From: Ceratotherium simum simum
Lineage: Eukaryota; Chordata; Mammalia; Perissodactyla; Rhinocerotidae
Assembly: GCF_000283155.1 (NCBI RefSeq)
Contig: NW_004454166.1
Location: 10,934,199 to 10,998,198, forward strand
Direction: 5' to 3'
DNA: 64,000 nucleotides
Part shown: in pieces, positions 1 through 12,461 of the stretch
How the letters are laid out: each line of letters opens with the position of its first letter
How positions within the stretch are numbered: the first letter of the stretch is position 1
Position numbers and translations under genes: made by a program
The notes under the pieces: generated by a model
Told to the model about the DNA's origin: nothing
Databases searched by the model: none
Seen by the model: the letters and a program-made list of their open reading frames with translations, nothing else

Positions 1-187
1 ATGTAATCTATGCAGAAATAGAAGTACAATGATGTACACCTGAAATTTATACAATGTTATAAACCAATGTTACTGCAATAAACAAAAAATTAAAAAATAA
101 AAAAATAAGAAATTGAAATATAATGATGTACACCTGAAATTTAAATAAATTATAAACCAATGTTACCACAATAAAAAAAAAGTTAAT
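1..187 (+). mobile_element. L1 3' end, two tandem copies
   Basis: The segment ends in 'gtacacctgaaatttatacaatgttataaacc' style sequence and an A-rich tail. This is the usual 3' terminus of carnivore and perissodactyl L1 elements. The block appears twice, at about 25-100 and again at 124-187, each followed by its own A-rich stretch. A closely similar copy lies at 8,493-8,700. The left end is cut by the window border. Confidence 0.75.
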
Positions 188-194
188 ATAATTT

Positions 195-565
195 TACCCA
201 ATAAATCCAAATCTAATATTTTATTCAAAGGGGAAAAAAATCAGAGACACATAAAGACATTACCAATGCATTACTTATAAAAATAAAACATTATAAACTA
301 TTTAAATGTTCAACAATATCTATGTAATAAAATATGATGCATCTATTACATATATTTTAGAATAATATTTAATGACATTGGAAACTTTTCCTTACACATT
401 AAGTGAAAAAGAAGAGTTTTAAATATATATGTGTATGTGCTATGAAGTAAAAACTGGAAAACATATAAAAGTATAATACTATTTCTGGATTATGAGATTA
501 TGTGATTTTATTTTATACTTAGTAACCTCTGTAATATTCCAAATTTTTAATCAGAAAAACAGTGT
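195..565 (+). mobile_element. Old L1 (L1M-type) 3' UTR fragment, sense
   Basis: The order of weakly conserved phrases ('aaatgttcaacaat', 'attaagtgaaaaagaag', 'ctatttctggatta') follows the 3' UTR of ancient mammalian L1M elements. The match is from recall of the family pattern, and divergence is high. Confidence 0.5.
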
Positions 566-940
566 TATTTAAAAATAATTTTTAATAACTTGGATTTAGA
601 CAAGTAGAAAAGTGAAATATACATTTTAGGCCAAAGAATAATATGAGTAAAGACAAAAAGACAAATATGAAAGGCACTTTTTAAAAAGATAGAGTAGATC
701 AATAAGAAGGAATATAGCAGCAAATGAGACTGGAGAAGTAGTTGGCATCAGATTACTGAAGACCTTAACTATCATGCTTATGAGTTAGTCCTATGAGTAG
801 TGGAGATCCTTAAACAAGATGATTGTATGATCACATTGGTTTGTAGGAAGACTAGTTAAATGACAATTTGGGGGGTGGAGGATGGATCAAAGGGGGAAAA
901 CTAGAAGCAGAGAGGTTGTTGTCTATACACTCTAACCTAG
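566..940. other. AT-rich DNA, nothing recognised
   Basis: No coding frame, RNA gene or repeat that I can name. Confidence 0.5.
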
Positions 941-1212
941 CAGTGACTTCCAAACTTTTTAGACCATGACCCACACAGTAAGAAATATGTTTTATACTGT
1001 GACCCAATATACTCACACACACACTTATCCCTACATATGACTGAAACAAAAGTTTCATGTAAAAGACATACCCTTACCTTATGAAATCTACTCTAATACT
1101 TTCTGTCCTGTTGTGTCCCATTCCCTTCCACTCTATAACATTAGTTTTTTTCTTTTTTTTTTTTTACTGCTGGTCACAACCCACAAAAATGATTTCATGA
1201 CTCATAATGTGA
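941..1212. mobile_element. Degenerate hAT-like DNA transposon remnant
   Basis: The left part reads 'cagtgacttccaaacttttt' followed by 'gaccatgacccacacagtaag', and the right part reads 'ggtcacaacccacaaaaatg' and 'catgactcataatgtg'. This paired 'gacccac' arrangement resembles a common non-autonomous mammalian DNA transposon. The right terminal repeat appears to be missing. The family name is not certain. Confidence 0.45.
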
Positions 1213-1940
1213 CAATACTACTCTGGGAAAAATCCAACACTCCCTGTGCTCTCCCAGCTCAGCTCCTGAGGAGCAGGTCAAGTTCCAATAATGGGTTAAG
1301 ATCAAGAACCCAGAACTGGGCCATGATACTAGGAGGTGGAACTTTCAGGGGAAAGAGCAAAGAGGGAAACAGCTGTTGATCCCATGTTGAGAAATATTTG
1401 GGGAGATCTTTCTCCCTTGACCTCCCTTCCTTCGTTGGAACACTTCTCCTCTTGTAAATCACTTCCCATATAGCCAGTGAGATAAGAAGGCTTGGCCTTG
1501 TCCTCACCTCCGCCAACCTACCCCACCCACAGAGGGCCAACAGAAAACAAAAGTTAGCCCAGAAGAAAGGAGCCTGAAGCGGATGAGCCTCTGGCCCAGA
1601 CAAAAGCAATCCTTTCAGCCAGTGTGTCATCCAACCCAATTCCTAACAAAGGCATTTGGAACAAAAGCCCAAGCCAACAGAAAAATATTGTAAATTGGTA
1701 GGCTGCTGTTGGCATAACTTTCCTTTGGACACAAATTCATGGGCAGTGACTGTGGATGGAAGTTGTGCTTCCAACTATCCTACTAGAAAAGGATTCACTA
1801 GTCCTAGTAAGAGGTGATCCAGGCCTCACTCAGGAACAGTGGTTGTGGGGATGGCAAGTGGAAGACAAATCCAATAAACATATCAGTGATAGAATCAGCT
1901 GGATTTGAAGCCCAGTTGGATAGGGGAGGGGAAGAATGAC
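1213..1940. other. Unannotated intergenic DNA
   Basis: Mixed-composition single-copy-looking sequence. A 126-codon minus-strand frame (1259-1639) has no recognisable domain and is probably chance. Confidence 0.5.
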
Positions 1941-1982
1941 AGAAAGAGAGAGAGAAAGAGAGTTGGTGGTGGGGGGGGTGGG
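1941..1982. repeat. GA-rich / poly-G low-complexity tract
   Basis: Imperfect (GA)n run followed by GGTGGT and a run of eight G. Confidence 0.8.
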
Positions 1983-2344
1983 TCAGAGAATAGCTCCAAG
2001 GTTTCCAACTTGGAAGATTGGGATTGAAACTGGGTGTATTCTGACATCATTAAGAAAGATAGAAATATGAGAAGAGGAACAGGTTTTATGGGGAAAACGA
2101 TGAGTTGTGTTTTGATAGAAGTCCGTTATCAGAGAAAATTCAAAGCAAAGGCACAAAGATATTATATTCTCCTCCCTTGAAGTCTTCTTATTTGTTATGG
2201 AAGAAGGCGGAATATGAAGGGCGGTTGAGCCAAATAATAAATCAATTCATTATTACACATTTCTGGATTTCGAGTGAGCTAAAGGTATACCCCACTTCAC
2301 ATGTTAAATGCAAACATCAACACTTACACATTTAACCAAGTTTT

Positions 2345-2477
2345 CTTGTTTACTTTGTCACTTATCTTCTCATAACAAACCTCACAACAACTGGGAGATA
2401 CAGGGGTCATTACGTCCAGTTTGTACGTAAAAAGCCTAGACACAAAGATTTTAAGAGGCTTACCTGAAATCACATTT
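2345..2477 (-). mobile_element. MIR fragment (antisense), split by an ERE
   Basis: The stretch has the antisense MIR order: 'cataacaaacctcacaacaactgggag', then a degraded 'cagatgaggaaactgaggc' region, then 'aagattttaagaggcttacctgaaatcaca', which corresponds to the 'gttaagtaacttgcccaaggtcaca' box. The ERE at 2,478-2,708 is inserted in its right-hand part. Confidence 0.5.
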
Positions 2478-2708
2478 TGTGTGTGTGTGTGAGGAGATCA
2501 GCCCTGAGCTAACATCCATGCCAATCCTCCTCTTTTTGCTGAGGAAGCCTGGCCCAGGGCTAACATCCATGCCCATCTTCCTCCACTTTATGTGGGACGC
2601 CGCCACAGCATGGCCTGACAAACAGTGTATCCCTGTGTGCCAGGGATCCGAACCCAGGCCGCCAGCAGCAGAGCGCGCGCACTCAACCGCTACGCCACGG
2701 GGCCGGCC
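2478..2708 (-). mobile_element. ERE SINE (tRNA-derived)
   Basis: The reverse complement begins 'ggggccggccccgtggcgta', carries the tRNA-like 'ggttcggatccctgg' B-box area, and ends with the 'ttagctcagggctgatctcctcacac' tail typical of the ERE2/3 style. A perfect 15-bp target-site duplication, cctgaaatcacattt, flanks it at 2463-2477 and 2709-2723. Its reading frames on both strands are by-products of the SINE. Confidence 0.93.
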
Positions 2709-2723
2709 CCTGAAATCACATTT

Positions 2724-3289
2724 AATTCTGGCACTTTTTATCACGGTCTGTTCTACACAGCAGCCCCCTCTTGTTAAACAGTGAGCATGTAAATTTGATC
2801 ATGAGATCATAAATTTGCGGAAAGCAGCAGCTGACGAGGCCCAAGTGGCAGAGTCATCTCTAAAAGGAATTTGGAATATTCCAGGAGCTGGGAGTAAAAG
2901 ACATACCTCACTCAGATTGTAAAATAGAATAAAATTGTTGAACGCAAAATCCAGGCCATTAGAACACATTTCCATAATTTGATGCTAGTTATGTTATGAA
3001 ATACAGCCCCAGTGAAATCAATCTTACAGCTTTATAATCACTCAGAAAAATTGTTTCGGAAAAAGGAGGATAGTAAGAAAATTAAAATGTTTTCTGGTTT
3101 GAACGCTGTTATGTTACCTTAGGCAAAAAAAGATTTTCAACCATTTTGAAGTGTGTGAATTGACATAAATCATATATGTTTTAGCAATTTCAGTAAGGTT
3201 AGTATGTATGAATTATATTTTTATTAACAATAATTTAATCCTTTTGATATAAAGCAACCAAGTCAGATTTTCCCTGGTAGACCAGCACA
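2724..3289. other. Unannotated intergenic DNA
   Basis: AT-rich, with no credible frame or repeat recognised. Confidence 0.5.
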
Positions 3290-3540
3290 GCAGAGAAAAA
3301 AGAACTTTGGATTCAGAGAGGCTTGGATTTTAATTCTGGTTCCACCACCTACTAGTCTGGTGGCTGCAATTGGATAAGTTGTAGCAGAATTTATCTGAGC
3401 CTCAGTTTCATTACCTGGTAAATAAAAATAACAATACTGACCTTACATAATGGATGTAAGGATTAAAAGAGCTAAAAATGAACATAAAGCTCTGAGTCCA
3501 ACGCCTGACATTGCAAAATCTCAGTGAATCGTAGCTATGA
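3290..3540 (+). mobile_element. MIR SINE, sense
   Basis: The MIR core order is seen: 'ggattcagagaggcttggattttaattctg', 'ccacctactag', 'ctgagcctcagtttcattacctgg', then 'taaataaaaataacaatactgacc' and 'aaggattaaaaga'. Nearly the full MIR length is present, with high divergence. Confidence 0.8.
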
Positions 3541-5538
3541 TGATGAAAAAGAATGAAGAAAAAATAACTCTATACTCCAGCTTTGGAAAGATGTAGTAAT
3601 TTTTTAGGCCCCTGGGGTAAAATTCTTTCTGGAGGTTTCAAACTTTTAATAAAACACAATATATGCTTGCAAAATATATGTTTGGTTCTAACACTCATAT
3701 TTTGGATGACACTGTTTGTCTTCTTTCCCTCAGATTTTGCAAAACACCAGGATAAAAACACTTACCTCTGACCAGAAATATAGTGAACATTTGCTTTTCA
3801 AAGATCAGTCATGGTTAGAAGTTCCCTAGATCAGAAATCAGTCCAGCTCCTGTCTTCAGATAAACATATGCACAAGCATAGAAAACCAAATCATTTCAGG
3901 CAGATGAAAGGTAACCCTTTAGATTTAAGTTTTCAGAAAAGAAATATGGCCATCTTTCTAGAGAACCCATCAAGATATTTAGCAATTTATACTGTTGGGA
4001 AATTCTTTCTTTAAAATAAACTGAATATCTATGCTTCAAGTGTATTTCCTCATCTTCTAGTCTTAGCAGAGTTGAAGTACAACTGGTTGCCACCCTCTGA
4101 ATAATGCTTCTTCAGATATTGGAGGATTTATAACAGCTTCCTCTCACTCTTCTCTTCTTCGGGACAAATCATCCTAGCGCCTTTAACCTCTGCAGAGCGT
4201 GCTGGAATGCCCTGATTCTATTAAAGTGCTTGGCACCCCATGGACCTTAGTAAAATACTCTGGATATACTGGTTAACGGGTTGACTTTTGCCATAGATCT
4301 TATTTCCCAAACTTCTAAACATGCCTGTAGCTTTCCTGTCCAAGTTCAAATATAGTATAACACATCACAAGTGCTGAGAAGCAGGAAGTCCATCACTGAA
4401 TCTGGCACCGCAGTCCTGAGTGGAAAATACCATTTGTTTCCTTGACAATCTATCCTTGGTAACTGGACAAAGTGGGGAGCCAAGGGTTAATGCTACTGTG
4501 GAAGAGCCTTGACACCCTACCGGTTCTCAGAGGACAGGGAAGGGTGGCAGTGACTGGAAACAGATTAAATTCCTGGTGCTGTTCAACAGGAAGTTGGAGA
4601 AAAGGTCTAAAGGTCTAATGGCCTCATAATTAAGGGCTTCTTCTCCACAAGTTTATAATCAGGAGTTGTCCTGCAGGAAGAAAATGAAAGGACACAACAA
4701 ATGAGAAAGTCACTTTTGCATTGAGAATTGGCTAGCCTAGAGGATGGAAGGCAGAAGACCTTTCCAACGTGTTAAGAGCCAAAAGAGTACCTTTTAGTGT
4801 TTGTTTTGATTATATTTGCCTGTAACCCAGCAACTGGGCCCAGATGCCAGGAGCCCAAAGAGAACATTGCTGATGACTGGTGTATGGAAAGAAAAAGAAT
4901 TCCTTTTGTTTTCTTACTTTTATGGTTCTTCTCAAGGTGAGTGAAAAGAGCTAGTCGGGACCTTTTGAAACTGTTTAGAACCCTTACTCATTTTTCTAAC
5001 AAGTCAGGATGATTTATAACACCACATGTTCTCATTGGTGGTTTCCTCTTTTTTATTTTTGAAGACAAGACATAAGTGGGAAATGTGAATCTGGAGCCAG
5101 AGTTAAGCTGATCTTTTAAAGCAACCGAATGAATTTTCCAGTCACTATCCCCCTATCTTGAGGTTTTCCTCCCTGAATCACTGAGTTCTCTCCCTTATGG
5201 GGGCAATCATTCACATGCTCAGTGTCTCTCTCAACTTTTGGATTTCAAGAACTCCATGTTGCTCAACATCTTAAGTTGCTTTTGCTTAATACATTCTCCT
5301 TCTGTCTACTGAAAAACAGAAGTCATGTGTTCAATGTATGAAGTTCACTAGATCTGCTATAAAACCACACCAAAGTGATCTCAGACAGAATTATATTATT
5401 TCAATAGATATATAGAAAAGGAGAATACAAAACTAAGCCATTTTTGATCATCTTTGTAACAGGTAAATCTTTCTCCAAGCTAAATCCCTCCTCTTTAGTG
5501 TTTATTTTCTCTTGTTTTTCACTCTATGGAAATAGGGA

Positions 5539-5540
<2 letters not shown>
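3541..5540. other. Unannotated intergenic DNA, about 2 kb
   Basis: No exon-like signals or named repeats recognised. Frames here are all under 70 codons. Confidence 0.5.
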
Positions 5541-5574
<34 letters not shown>

Positions 5575-5615
5575 CACGTGCGTGTGTGTGTGCGTCTGTA
5601 TGGTGGTGGTGGTGG
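5541..5615. repeat. (TG)n / (GGT)n microsatellite
   Basis: About 14 TG units, then interrupted GTGCACGTG and a further TG run, ending in five GGT units. The interruption contains the alternating purine-pyrimidine string cgtgcacgtgcgtg. Confidence 0.9.
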
Positions 5616-6482
5616 TTTTATTCTAATTTAACCCTCACCATTCGGGCATTTGAAGATAATTATTAATACAATCCTTAACCTCTTCTTTTCTAGATGGATT
5701 AATCCAAGTTCTTATGATTTCCACCCCCATCCACCTCGATGGGTCTTATTTTGTATGTTAGAAAATAACTTTGAATTAAAGTATTTCATTATTTCCTAGT
5801 TAATTCAAAGACTCCTAGAATTTCTCATGATGTGTTGATTTAGATGGAAAAATTACAAGTAAATTTCATTTGGCTGACTAATTTGGTGAATGGAGTTTTC
5901 TGATTAGTCAAACATTCTCCATATATTAATATTCAAGAAATATGGAACATATCTAACAATAAAACTATGTGCTACAGAATTTAACCACTCTGATCATTCA
6001 GAAGACATTTTAGAATCCCGTGTTGCTTCAATACCAGTTTTCAAGAGTCCATTATGCAACTTCATATTGGCACCTTGAAATCAGCCTGATGGGAGTATTT
6101 ATACCACAGAAAGCAGTAAATTCTACAAGGAGAGCCAGTTGTTAAACATTTACCAGCACACCACTGGCTTCTAGGTCATTATTACAAATATAATTATCAA
6201 TTCCCTATAAAATTCTAATTCTAAAGTCTATGCCCTCAAATATGCCACAGCATAGTAGAATAAACAAAGAAAAAGTGAATAACCGGTCTGCAAGTTTCAC
6301 TCATGCTTTTTTTTTTTCCACTAATGCTTAAAGTTGCAAAAATGCAACCTGATTTTAATTCTCTTTAGTAATCATTTTCTATATTTTTAGAACAAAAAAC
6401 AATTTCATCATTAAGTTAAAAGTGAGCAAAACAGTAGTACATGCTGAAATGACAGAATGTTTTAAATCCTAGCAAAAAGATT
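5616..6482. other. Unannotated AT-rich DNA
   Basis: No gene or named repeat recognised. Confidence 0.5.
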
Positions 6483-6990
6483 AAGGGAGCTTTACTATAT
6501 AAAGAATCCTTGAAAAGCATAAGTAAAAGATATGTATGTCAATGGAAATTTTGGCAAAGAAATACAAATGGCTACTAATTTTGAAAAAAATTTTACATAT
6601 TATAATAGATAAATGAAAATCAAAACAATAATAAGATTCTATTTTATCTACAAGATTAGCAAAGCTTAATTTCTTAATAAAAGCATCCAATGTTGGTGCA
6701 ACTATGGAGAAACAAGCATTCCTATACTGCTAGTGAGAACATAAAATATCAAAAATTTCCGGATAAGTTAGCAATGAGTGTCAAAAGCCTTAGAAATACG
6801 TATACTCTGTAACTCAGAAGTTATCTCTCAAGGAATTTATCCTAAGAACACAGCCAGAGTTTGGAAACAACTAAATATTCAACAATATTAGATTGCTAAA
6901 GTAAATTAGATTATGAATTTCTCATTAAAGCAGCTATGTTACATTGAGTAGCTCATACAGCATTTCATATTTATGCAAACAAAATAAAGG
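6483..6990 (+). mobile_element. Old L1M ORF2-end / 3' UTR fragment, sense
   Basis: Phrases appear in the L1M order: 'gaaatacaaatggctact', 'aatgaaaatcaaaacaataataagattc', 'agattagcaaagc', 'ccaatgttggtgcaactatgg', 'attcctatactgctagtgag', 'aaaagccttagaaat', 'ggaatttatcctaaga', 'ggaaacaactaaatattcaacaat'. No intact coding is left. Confidence 0.78.
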
Positions 6991-7107
6991 AACAGGAATA
7001 AGTCTGAGGTCAACAATTTTAAGGAACTAAGTTCAAGGCTCATCTGAGACCAGCATAGAGCCAATTCATCACCCCAGATTCTTTACATAAAAATTAATAT
7101 AATTCTT

Positions 7108-7350
7108 GGGGCTGGCCCGGTGGTGTAGTGGTTAAGGTCGCAGGCTCTGCTTTGGCGGCCCAGGGTTGGCAGATTCAGATCCCGGGTGCGGATCTACGCA
7201 CTGCTTATCAAGCCAAGCTGTGGCAGGCGTCCCACACAAAAAGTAGAGGAAGATGGGCACAGATGTTAGCCCAGGGCCAATCTTCCTCGGCAAAAAGAGG
7301 ATGATTGGCAATGGATGTTAGCTCAGGGCTAATCTTCCTCACACACACAG
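7108..7350 (+). mobile_element. ERE SINE, older variant
   Basis: Begins 'ggggctggcccggtggtgta', has the tRNA-like head with 'ggcggcccagggtt', and continues into the tail 'aggaagatgggcacagatgttagcccaggg' and 'gctcagggctaatcttcctcacacac'. This is the tail type shared with the copies at 2,478 and 26,197. I did not find a clean target-site duplication. Confidence 0.9.
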
Positions 7351-7584
7351 AAAAATATATGTATCTAATTCATCTTAACTAAGAGCCTTCATTATCAAAA
7401 AACAAATTGTAATTGTGTTGCTCTGTTTACTAAGGCAAGAAACTATGCCTTGGATTTTAAGCGTTCTGAATTCTATTCTTCACACTATATACAGTCTTTC
7501 CTTCTACAAGGTTTCCAATAAACTGTATGTTCGTCACCCTTTTAACATGTTTTTATTAAAAGTTTTGATAGATATCGCTATGAC

Positions 7585-8395
7585 CCCAGATGGTGCTAGC
7601 ACCATCGCTTGCTCATCACTTCAATAGCCTCCTAATTTGTCTGTATTGCCCTTTGCCCCTCCACAGTATAGCACCAGACACTTACCAATCTCAATACTTT
7701 GTCTTTAATACAGCCTACATTTTCAAGTTTACGTGGTTTGACCCTGAATGCCTCTCTGACTTGCTCCATCTCTCCTGCTCCAGTCCAGCATCTTTCCTTC
7801 AGCTTCTCCAGGGCAAGAGGCACATGCTCTTTGCATAAGCTGCTCCCTGTGCAGCGAATGGGCTTCTCACTGCCCTCCCCACCATCACTTCCATTCCCCT
7901 TAATTCTGTTTTTTTTTAATCTTTTCTTCAGATCTCACTTCATTGTTTTTTCCCCCTCCAAGATACCTCCCTTGACCTCTCCAACTATTATAAGCTCTCC
8001 TGAACCTTTCCTCCAGGACCCCTGCTAGCCTGCCTTTGTGGGAATTACAGAAATTTGTCGCCCTTCCAGATGCCTGCAGGAAACTCAGCACACAGTGCTC
8101 TGGCTGGCGGTCAGGCATCACTCACCCCTTGGCCTGGTGCTTTCAGGTGAGGCCTGACCTGAACAATCACACGGTCCTGTCCACCTTAATATGTATCACA
8201 GCTGCAATTTAACAATGTTCACATGGAGCCATTTTTCTTTCTGCTCCCCCAGCCTCTCCTACTCTACCCTAGTGGAATATAACCTCCAAAAGGTCAGTGA
8301 TATTGCCTGGATTTCTCACCATTGCATTCCCATTGTCTAGCACAGTGCCTGGCGCAGAACAAGCACTTAATAGGTATTTACAAATCAATGAACAA
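7585..8395 (+). mobile_element. L2 LINE 3' end, sense
   Basis: L2 landmarks occur in order: 'cacttcaatagcctcctaattt', 'ttgctccatctctcctgct', 'catgctctttgcataagctgctcc', 'gatctcacttcattg', then 'atataacctccaaaaggtcag' and 'ctagcacagtgcctggcgcagaac' followed by 'caatgaacaaa'. The last phrases are the well-known L2 terminus. Frames in this interval come from decayed L2. Confidence 0.85.
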
Positions 8396-8492
8396 ATTTA
8401 ATTTTCCTTTTTGCCACTGTTATTGATCTTTCCTCCACTTACCCTTTCTACTTCCATTCTTTCCATAATCCACGCACAAAGATCACTGAAAC

Positions 8493-8700
8493 GGTGTGTG
8501 GTGATGGGTTGTAATTAGTATTTTGGTGGTGAACATGATGTAATCTATGCAGAAATAAAGGTATAATGATGTACACCTGAAATTTTTACAATGTTATAAA
8601 CCAATGTTACTGCAATAAACAAAAAATTAAAATAAAATAAAATAAAATAAAATAATTAATTAATTAATTAAAAAATTTGGAGGGAGTAAAAAAAAAAAAA
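8493..8700 (+). mobile_element. L1 3' end with A-rich / TTAA tail
   Basis: Contains 'gtgatgggttgtaattagta', then 'gatgtacacctgaaattttt' and 'acaatgttataaaccaatgt', followed by (AATAA)n, TTAATTAATTAA and a poly-A run. Nearly identical to the copy at 1-100, so the two belong to the same subfamily. Confidence 0.85.
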
Positions 8701-9829
8701 AAAGATCACTGAAATGTTCCAGGAAGGCACCACAGGTGACGCTTACACCAAAATTACACCAGGAATGGAGATGCACTGAGGTCCTCAAAAAATGAACCAC
8801 CATTTTCACAAGCGGTCCAACACAAGCGTTATCATTATTCAGAGTTTCTTCGTTTTTAACATATATTTAATTTGTGTTATTTTCTATATATTAAATGTGA
8901 AAACAATAGCAGGATCAGAAACTGATAAGGATCAATAAGATCTCAGTTCAGCTTGGAAAAGAATTAGAAAGCACTTCTGAACTACCAGAAAAAGGATGGA
9001 GGAGGATTTACCTGAAAAATGACTAGATCAAAATCAGGCTAAGCAAAGGAAAGTCTGAAGAAAAAAATGTTTAGCAGTCAATCACCGATGGTACTTGAGA
9101 TTGAAGAGGGATTTGTAAAAGGATGGAATCTGATCTTCATCCTGGCAGATTTCAAAGAAATTATCAGTCTTCATTGTTTTGATAAATATGAAAAAATGCT
9201 GGATTTCACCTTTAAGTAAAGAATTAAAAAGAAGAGAACGATGACATGAATATAGACTTTAGAAAGATATTTTGTAACTTTCTAAATAGTCTCCCAGGTT
9301 AGAAATGAAACAATAAACAATTAAGATACATGGAGAAAATATGATGCAATGCACACATATTGGTTTTTGTAGAGAAGAGAAGATGAGACTCCATGTCTTG
9401 GGCTAACTGAGCAGATGCAGAACTGGAATTACTGCCCCTTACTCTTTCTCTCTTGATTTTCTAGAAGTAGCATGTGGGCAGATAGAAATGTTTGGGAAAA
9501 AGGGCCTGTTCATGATCGGAGGGGGAATTCTGACTCCTTTTGCTCCTAAATCCAAATCCTATTGGGAATGCAATATACCTGGGGAAAACTGGAATGCTTA
9601 TGGAAAACATAATCAAAGTAGAAAGAAAAAGATGAAAAAAAAACCCCAAAACACTACCTTGGCCTAAAGTGCTTTTTGATATGTATCTAAACTTATAAAA
9701 TCAATTTCACTTAAATATTCTAATAGATGTTCCCCAACGAATGGAGAAATGTGAGTTAACAGGCAACTTCTGAGATTAATAATGATAGTGAAAAACAGGG
9801 CTGTTGTCTGATTAAACAAGTTATAGTAC
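8701..9829. other. Unannotated AT-rich DNA
   Basis: No gene or named repeat recognised. Confidence 0.5.
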
Positions 9830-9844
9830 ATCTTTGATACTTTC

Positions 9845-10063
9845 TTTTTTTTTTTTTTTAAAGATTTTATTTATTCATTTTTTTCCCCCCAAAGCCCCAG
9901 CAGATAGTTGTACGTCACAGGTTCACATCCTTCTAGTTGCTGTAAGTGGGACTCGGCCTCGCGCTGGACGGAGAAGTGGTGCCTTGGGGCGCGCCCGGGA
10001 TCTGAACCCGGGCCGCCAGCATCAGAGCGCGCGCACTTAACCGCTAAGCCACGGAGCCGGCCA
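9845..10063 (-). mobile_element. ERE SINE, ERE1-like
   Basis: The reverse complement begins at 'ggccggctccgtggcttagc' and passes through 'ggcggcccgggttcagatcc'. It ends 'ctgctggggctttggggg' and an A-rich tail, seen here as poly-T at 9847-9860. Perfect 15-bp target-site duplication atctttgatactttc at 9830-9844 and 10064-10078. Low divergence suggests a fairly recent insertion. Confidence 0.95.
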
Positions 10064-10173
10064 ATCTTTGATACTTTCATAGTCAACTAAGATCATGTAG
10101 TATTTGAGTGAAAGGGAGATTAGAGATCTCATAGGCCAACCTCCTCCAATTTATAGGAAACTGGCTTACTACA

Positions 10174-11440
10174 TCATTCACAATATATATGTTGGGTGCC
10201 TGATTTGTGCCCGAAACTATGGTAGGTGCCGGGGATACAGCAGGAAACAAATCAAAGGCCCTGATCTGAAAGAACTCAGGTTCTAGTTGGGGGAGAAGGA
10301 TAATATACAAATAAAGAAATGTGTGATATGTCAGATGGTGCTGACACAGGGGGACAGTGTGTGCTTGTGTGCTTACAAATGCATGTACGCATTTGCCTGT
10401 GAGGTGGGTGTGTTAGAGTAGTGAGGAAAAGCATCTCAATAAGGTAACAATTGAGTAGAGATCTTGGTGAAGAGAGCATTTCCTTGAAGACATATGATTG
10501 CAGAGAATTCCAGGGAGAGGGAACAGCTAGCGCAAAGAACCAAGTAAGAGAAAGGAGGCCTGTGTGGCTAAGCAGCCCAAGCAAGATCGAGAACAGTGGG
10601 AATTACAGCCAAAAGGGTAATGGAGACAAGTTTCTATCAGGCTCTCTAGTCTGACATAATCCAATATTTTGGATTCTTTTTTTTATAAGTCGTGATACCA
10701 TAGTATATCAGTCATTTGATCTGACTTCATGTTTTAAAAGGGCCACTCAAAATAAACTTTAAGGGGTCAAGGATAGAAGCAGAGAGGTCAGTCAGAAGGC
10801 TATTGAAATCATCTAATCAGGAGGTCATGGTGCCTTGGCCCAGTTTAGCAATAGAGGATGTAAGGAGTAGCTAGATTAAGGATACATTTTGAAGTGGAAG
10901 GATAGGATTTCATGATGGATTGACTATTGAGTGCGAGACAGTAATGAGTATAAGATGACTCTGAGGTTTTTGGAAAAATGGAACTACCATTTACTGCCAG
11001 AGAAGACTGGGGGAAGTGGAAATGAAGAATCCCGTTCTGGATATGTTAAGTTTGATACCTATTAGCCATCCAAGCAGACATGTTGAATATGCACTTGGAC
11101 ATAATGGTTCTGGAGTGCAGGGGAGAGGTTCAGACTAAAGATGTAAATTTTGGAGTCATTGTATATTTACGGTACTTAAAACGCTTAAGTGGATGAAATC
11201 ACATTGCGAGTGGGTTTAGATAGCTGAGGGAGAGAGTCGGGGGACTGAGATCTCTCCAACAAATAGACATAGGAAAATGAGGAGGGTCCAGCAAAGGATA
11301 CTGAGAGCATATGGCTTGTGATGTTGGAAGAGAATCAAGAAAGTAGTCTCAGAAGTCAACTGAAGAGCATGTTCAAGGAGAAAGCAATCTGCCGAGACAA
11401 AGATCGAATCCAACGAGGACTGAGATTTGACTAAAGGTCA
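10174..11440 (-). mobile_element. L2 LINE, 1.3 kb antisense fragment
   Basis: Antisense L2 landmarks run in order: 'gtgcctgatttgtgcc', 'ggtgccggggatacagcag', 'gaattccagggagagggaacagc', 'tctgacttcatgttttaaaagg', 'gaggtcagtcagaaggctattg', 'gatgactctgaggtttttgg', 'gttctggatatgttaagtttga', 'ggggagaggttcagact', 'caacgaggactgagatttgac'. This is one of the longest single repeats in the window. Stops and indels break every frame. Confidence 0.85.
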
Positions 11441-12451
11441 TAGGTTGGGTTTTCCAGTTCTAACTTCCATGCTTTCCATAACATCATCTTCCCTCTACTC
11501 CATTGCTACCTTGCCTGAGCTATAGATAGGACTCCCCTTCTCACTCTGGGGAGCTGCTAATTTATAATCAAGTTCACTGAAATTTCCAAAGAAACGATGA
11601 AGAAGGATGTCTTAGTCTGTGTTTTCCCAAAAGTAGACCCTGAGACAAGGATTTGAGAGAAACAAATAGGAGACATATTAATGAGCATGTTACGCTGTTG
11701 GCAACTAGCTCAGTTTCATGGGGATCCTCTGGAGAAGCATGCAGAATATGCTGGAGCATTGTCAGGAGGGTCAAGCTGGGGTAGTTATTCACAGACTTAT
11801 TGGTTGAGAGTTGCCTGCTGGGCAGATTCAATACTTAGCCATTTCCTGGATTGCCCTGTGCACCTAGCATTGCCTAGGTTGTCTTGGAGTGCTAGCAAAA
11901 ATCCCTAGGCTGAGAGAGAGAGAAGCATGGGTACTTGAGGTGGGAAGCTGTCTGCATGTCCAAGAATTGTCCATCACAGCTGCAAGTGAACCCAGAGGTA
12001 GGCTTAGTGAATATAGGCATCTGCTATTTAGGACAATGCAAATCTGATTGTCATAGCACTGGTTCACACCACTTGGTAGCGGATTGTCTGAACATTGTTT
12101 CTTTTTAGACTATGAACTAAGCTATTTAGGCAAACAATCAAGTGGTATCTTTTTTTAAGCGCTTGCCAAATTAGGGCAAAATATATAGTGGGAGAGAGAG
12201 TATTTTTAAACAATATTTATCATGTCTTGAGAGTAATAAAATATGGCTTGATTAATATTAGAAAGCATAACACTCTGCTCACATTTTTGTATCTAGAAAT
12301 TTCTGGAAAATCTTCAAGTTTCTGCTATGTAGATAAAACAGGAAGAAAATTATTAAAATATTAATATTATAAGAGCATTATTTTCTTTTTATTTTAAAAT
12401 TTATTATTTAGATCTACCTAGTACCAAGAAGGATTTCATTTGGCTAGAATA
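11441..12451. other. Unannotated DNA, possibly an old unclassified repeat
   Basis: The part from about 11,620 ('ttttcccaaaagtagaccctgagac') to 12,060 has the look of an interspersed repeat, but I cannot name the family. No coding frame is credible. Confidence 0.3.
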
Positions 12452-12461
12452 AATATTTACA

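Noticed and set aside
2460..2784. Frames over the ERE copies, including motifs like GRPRGVAVECARSAAGGLGSDP
   Set aside because: The same peptide recurs at other EREs and derives from the tRNA-like head of the SINE.
7590..8121. Overlapping frames of 63-109 codons
   Set aside because: They fall inside a decayed L2 element.
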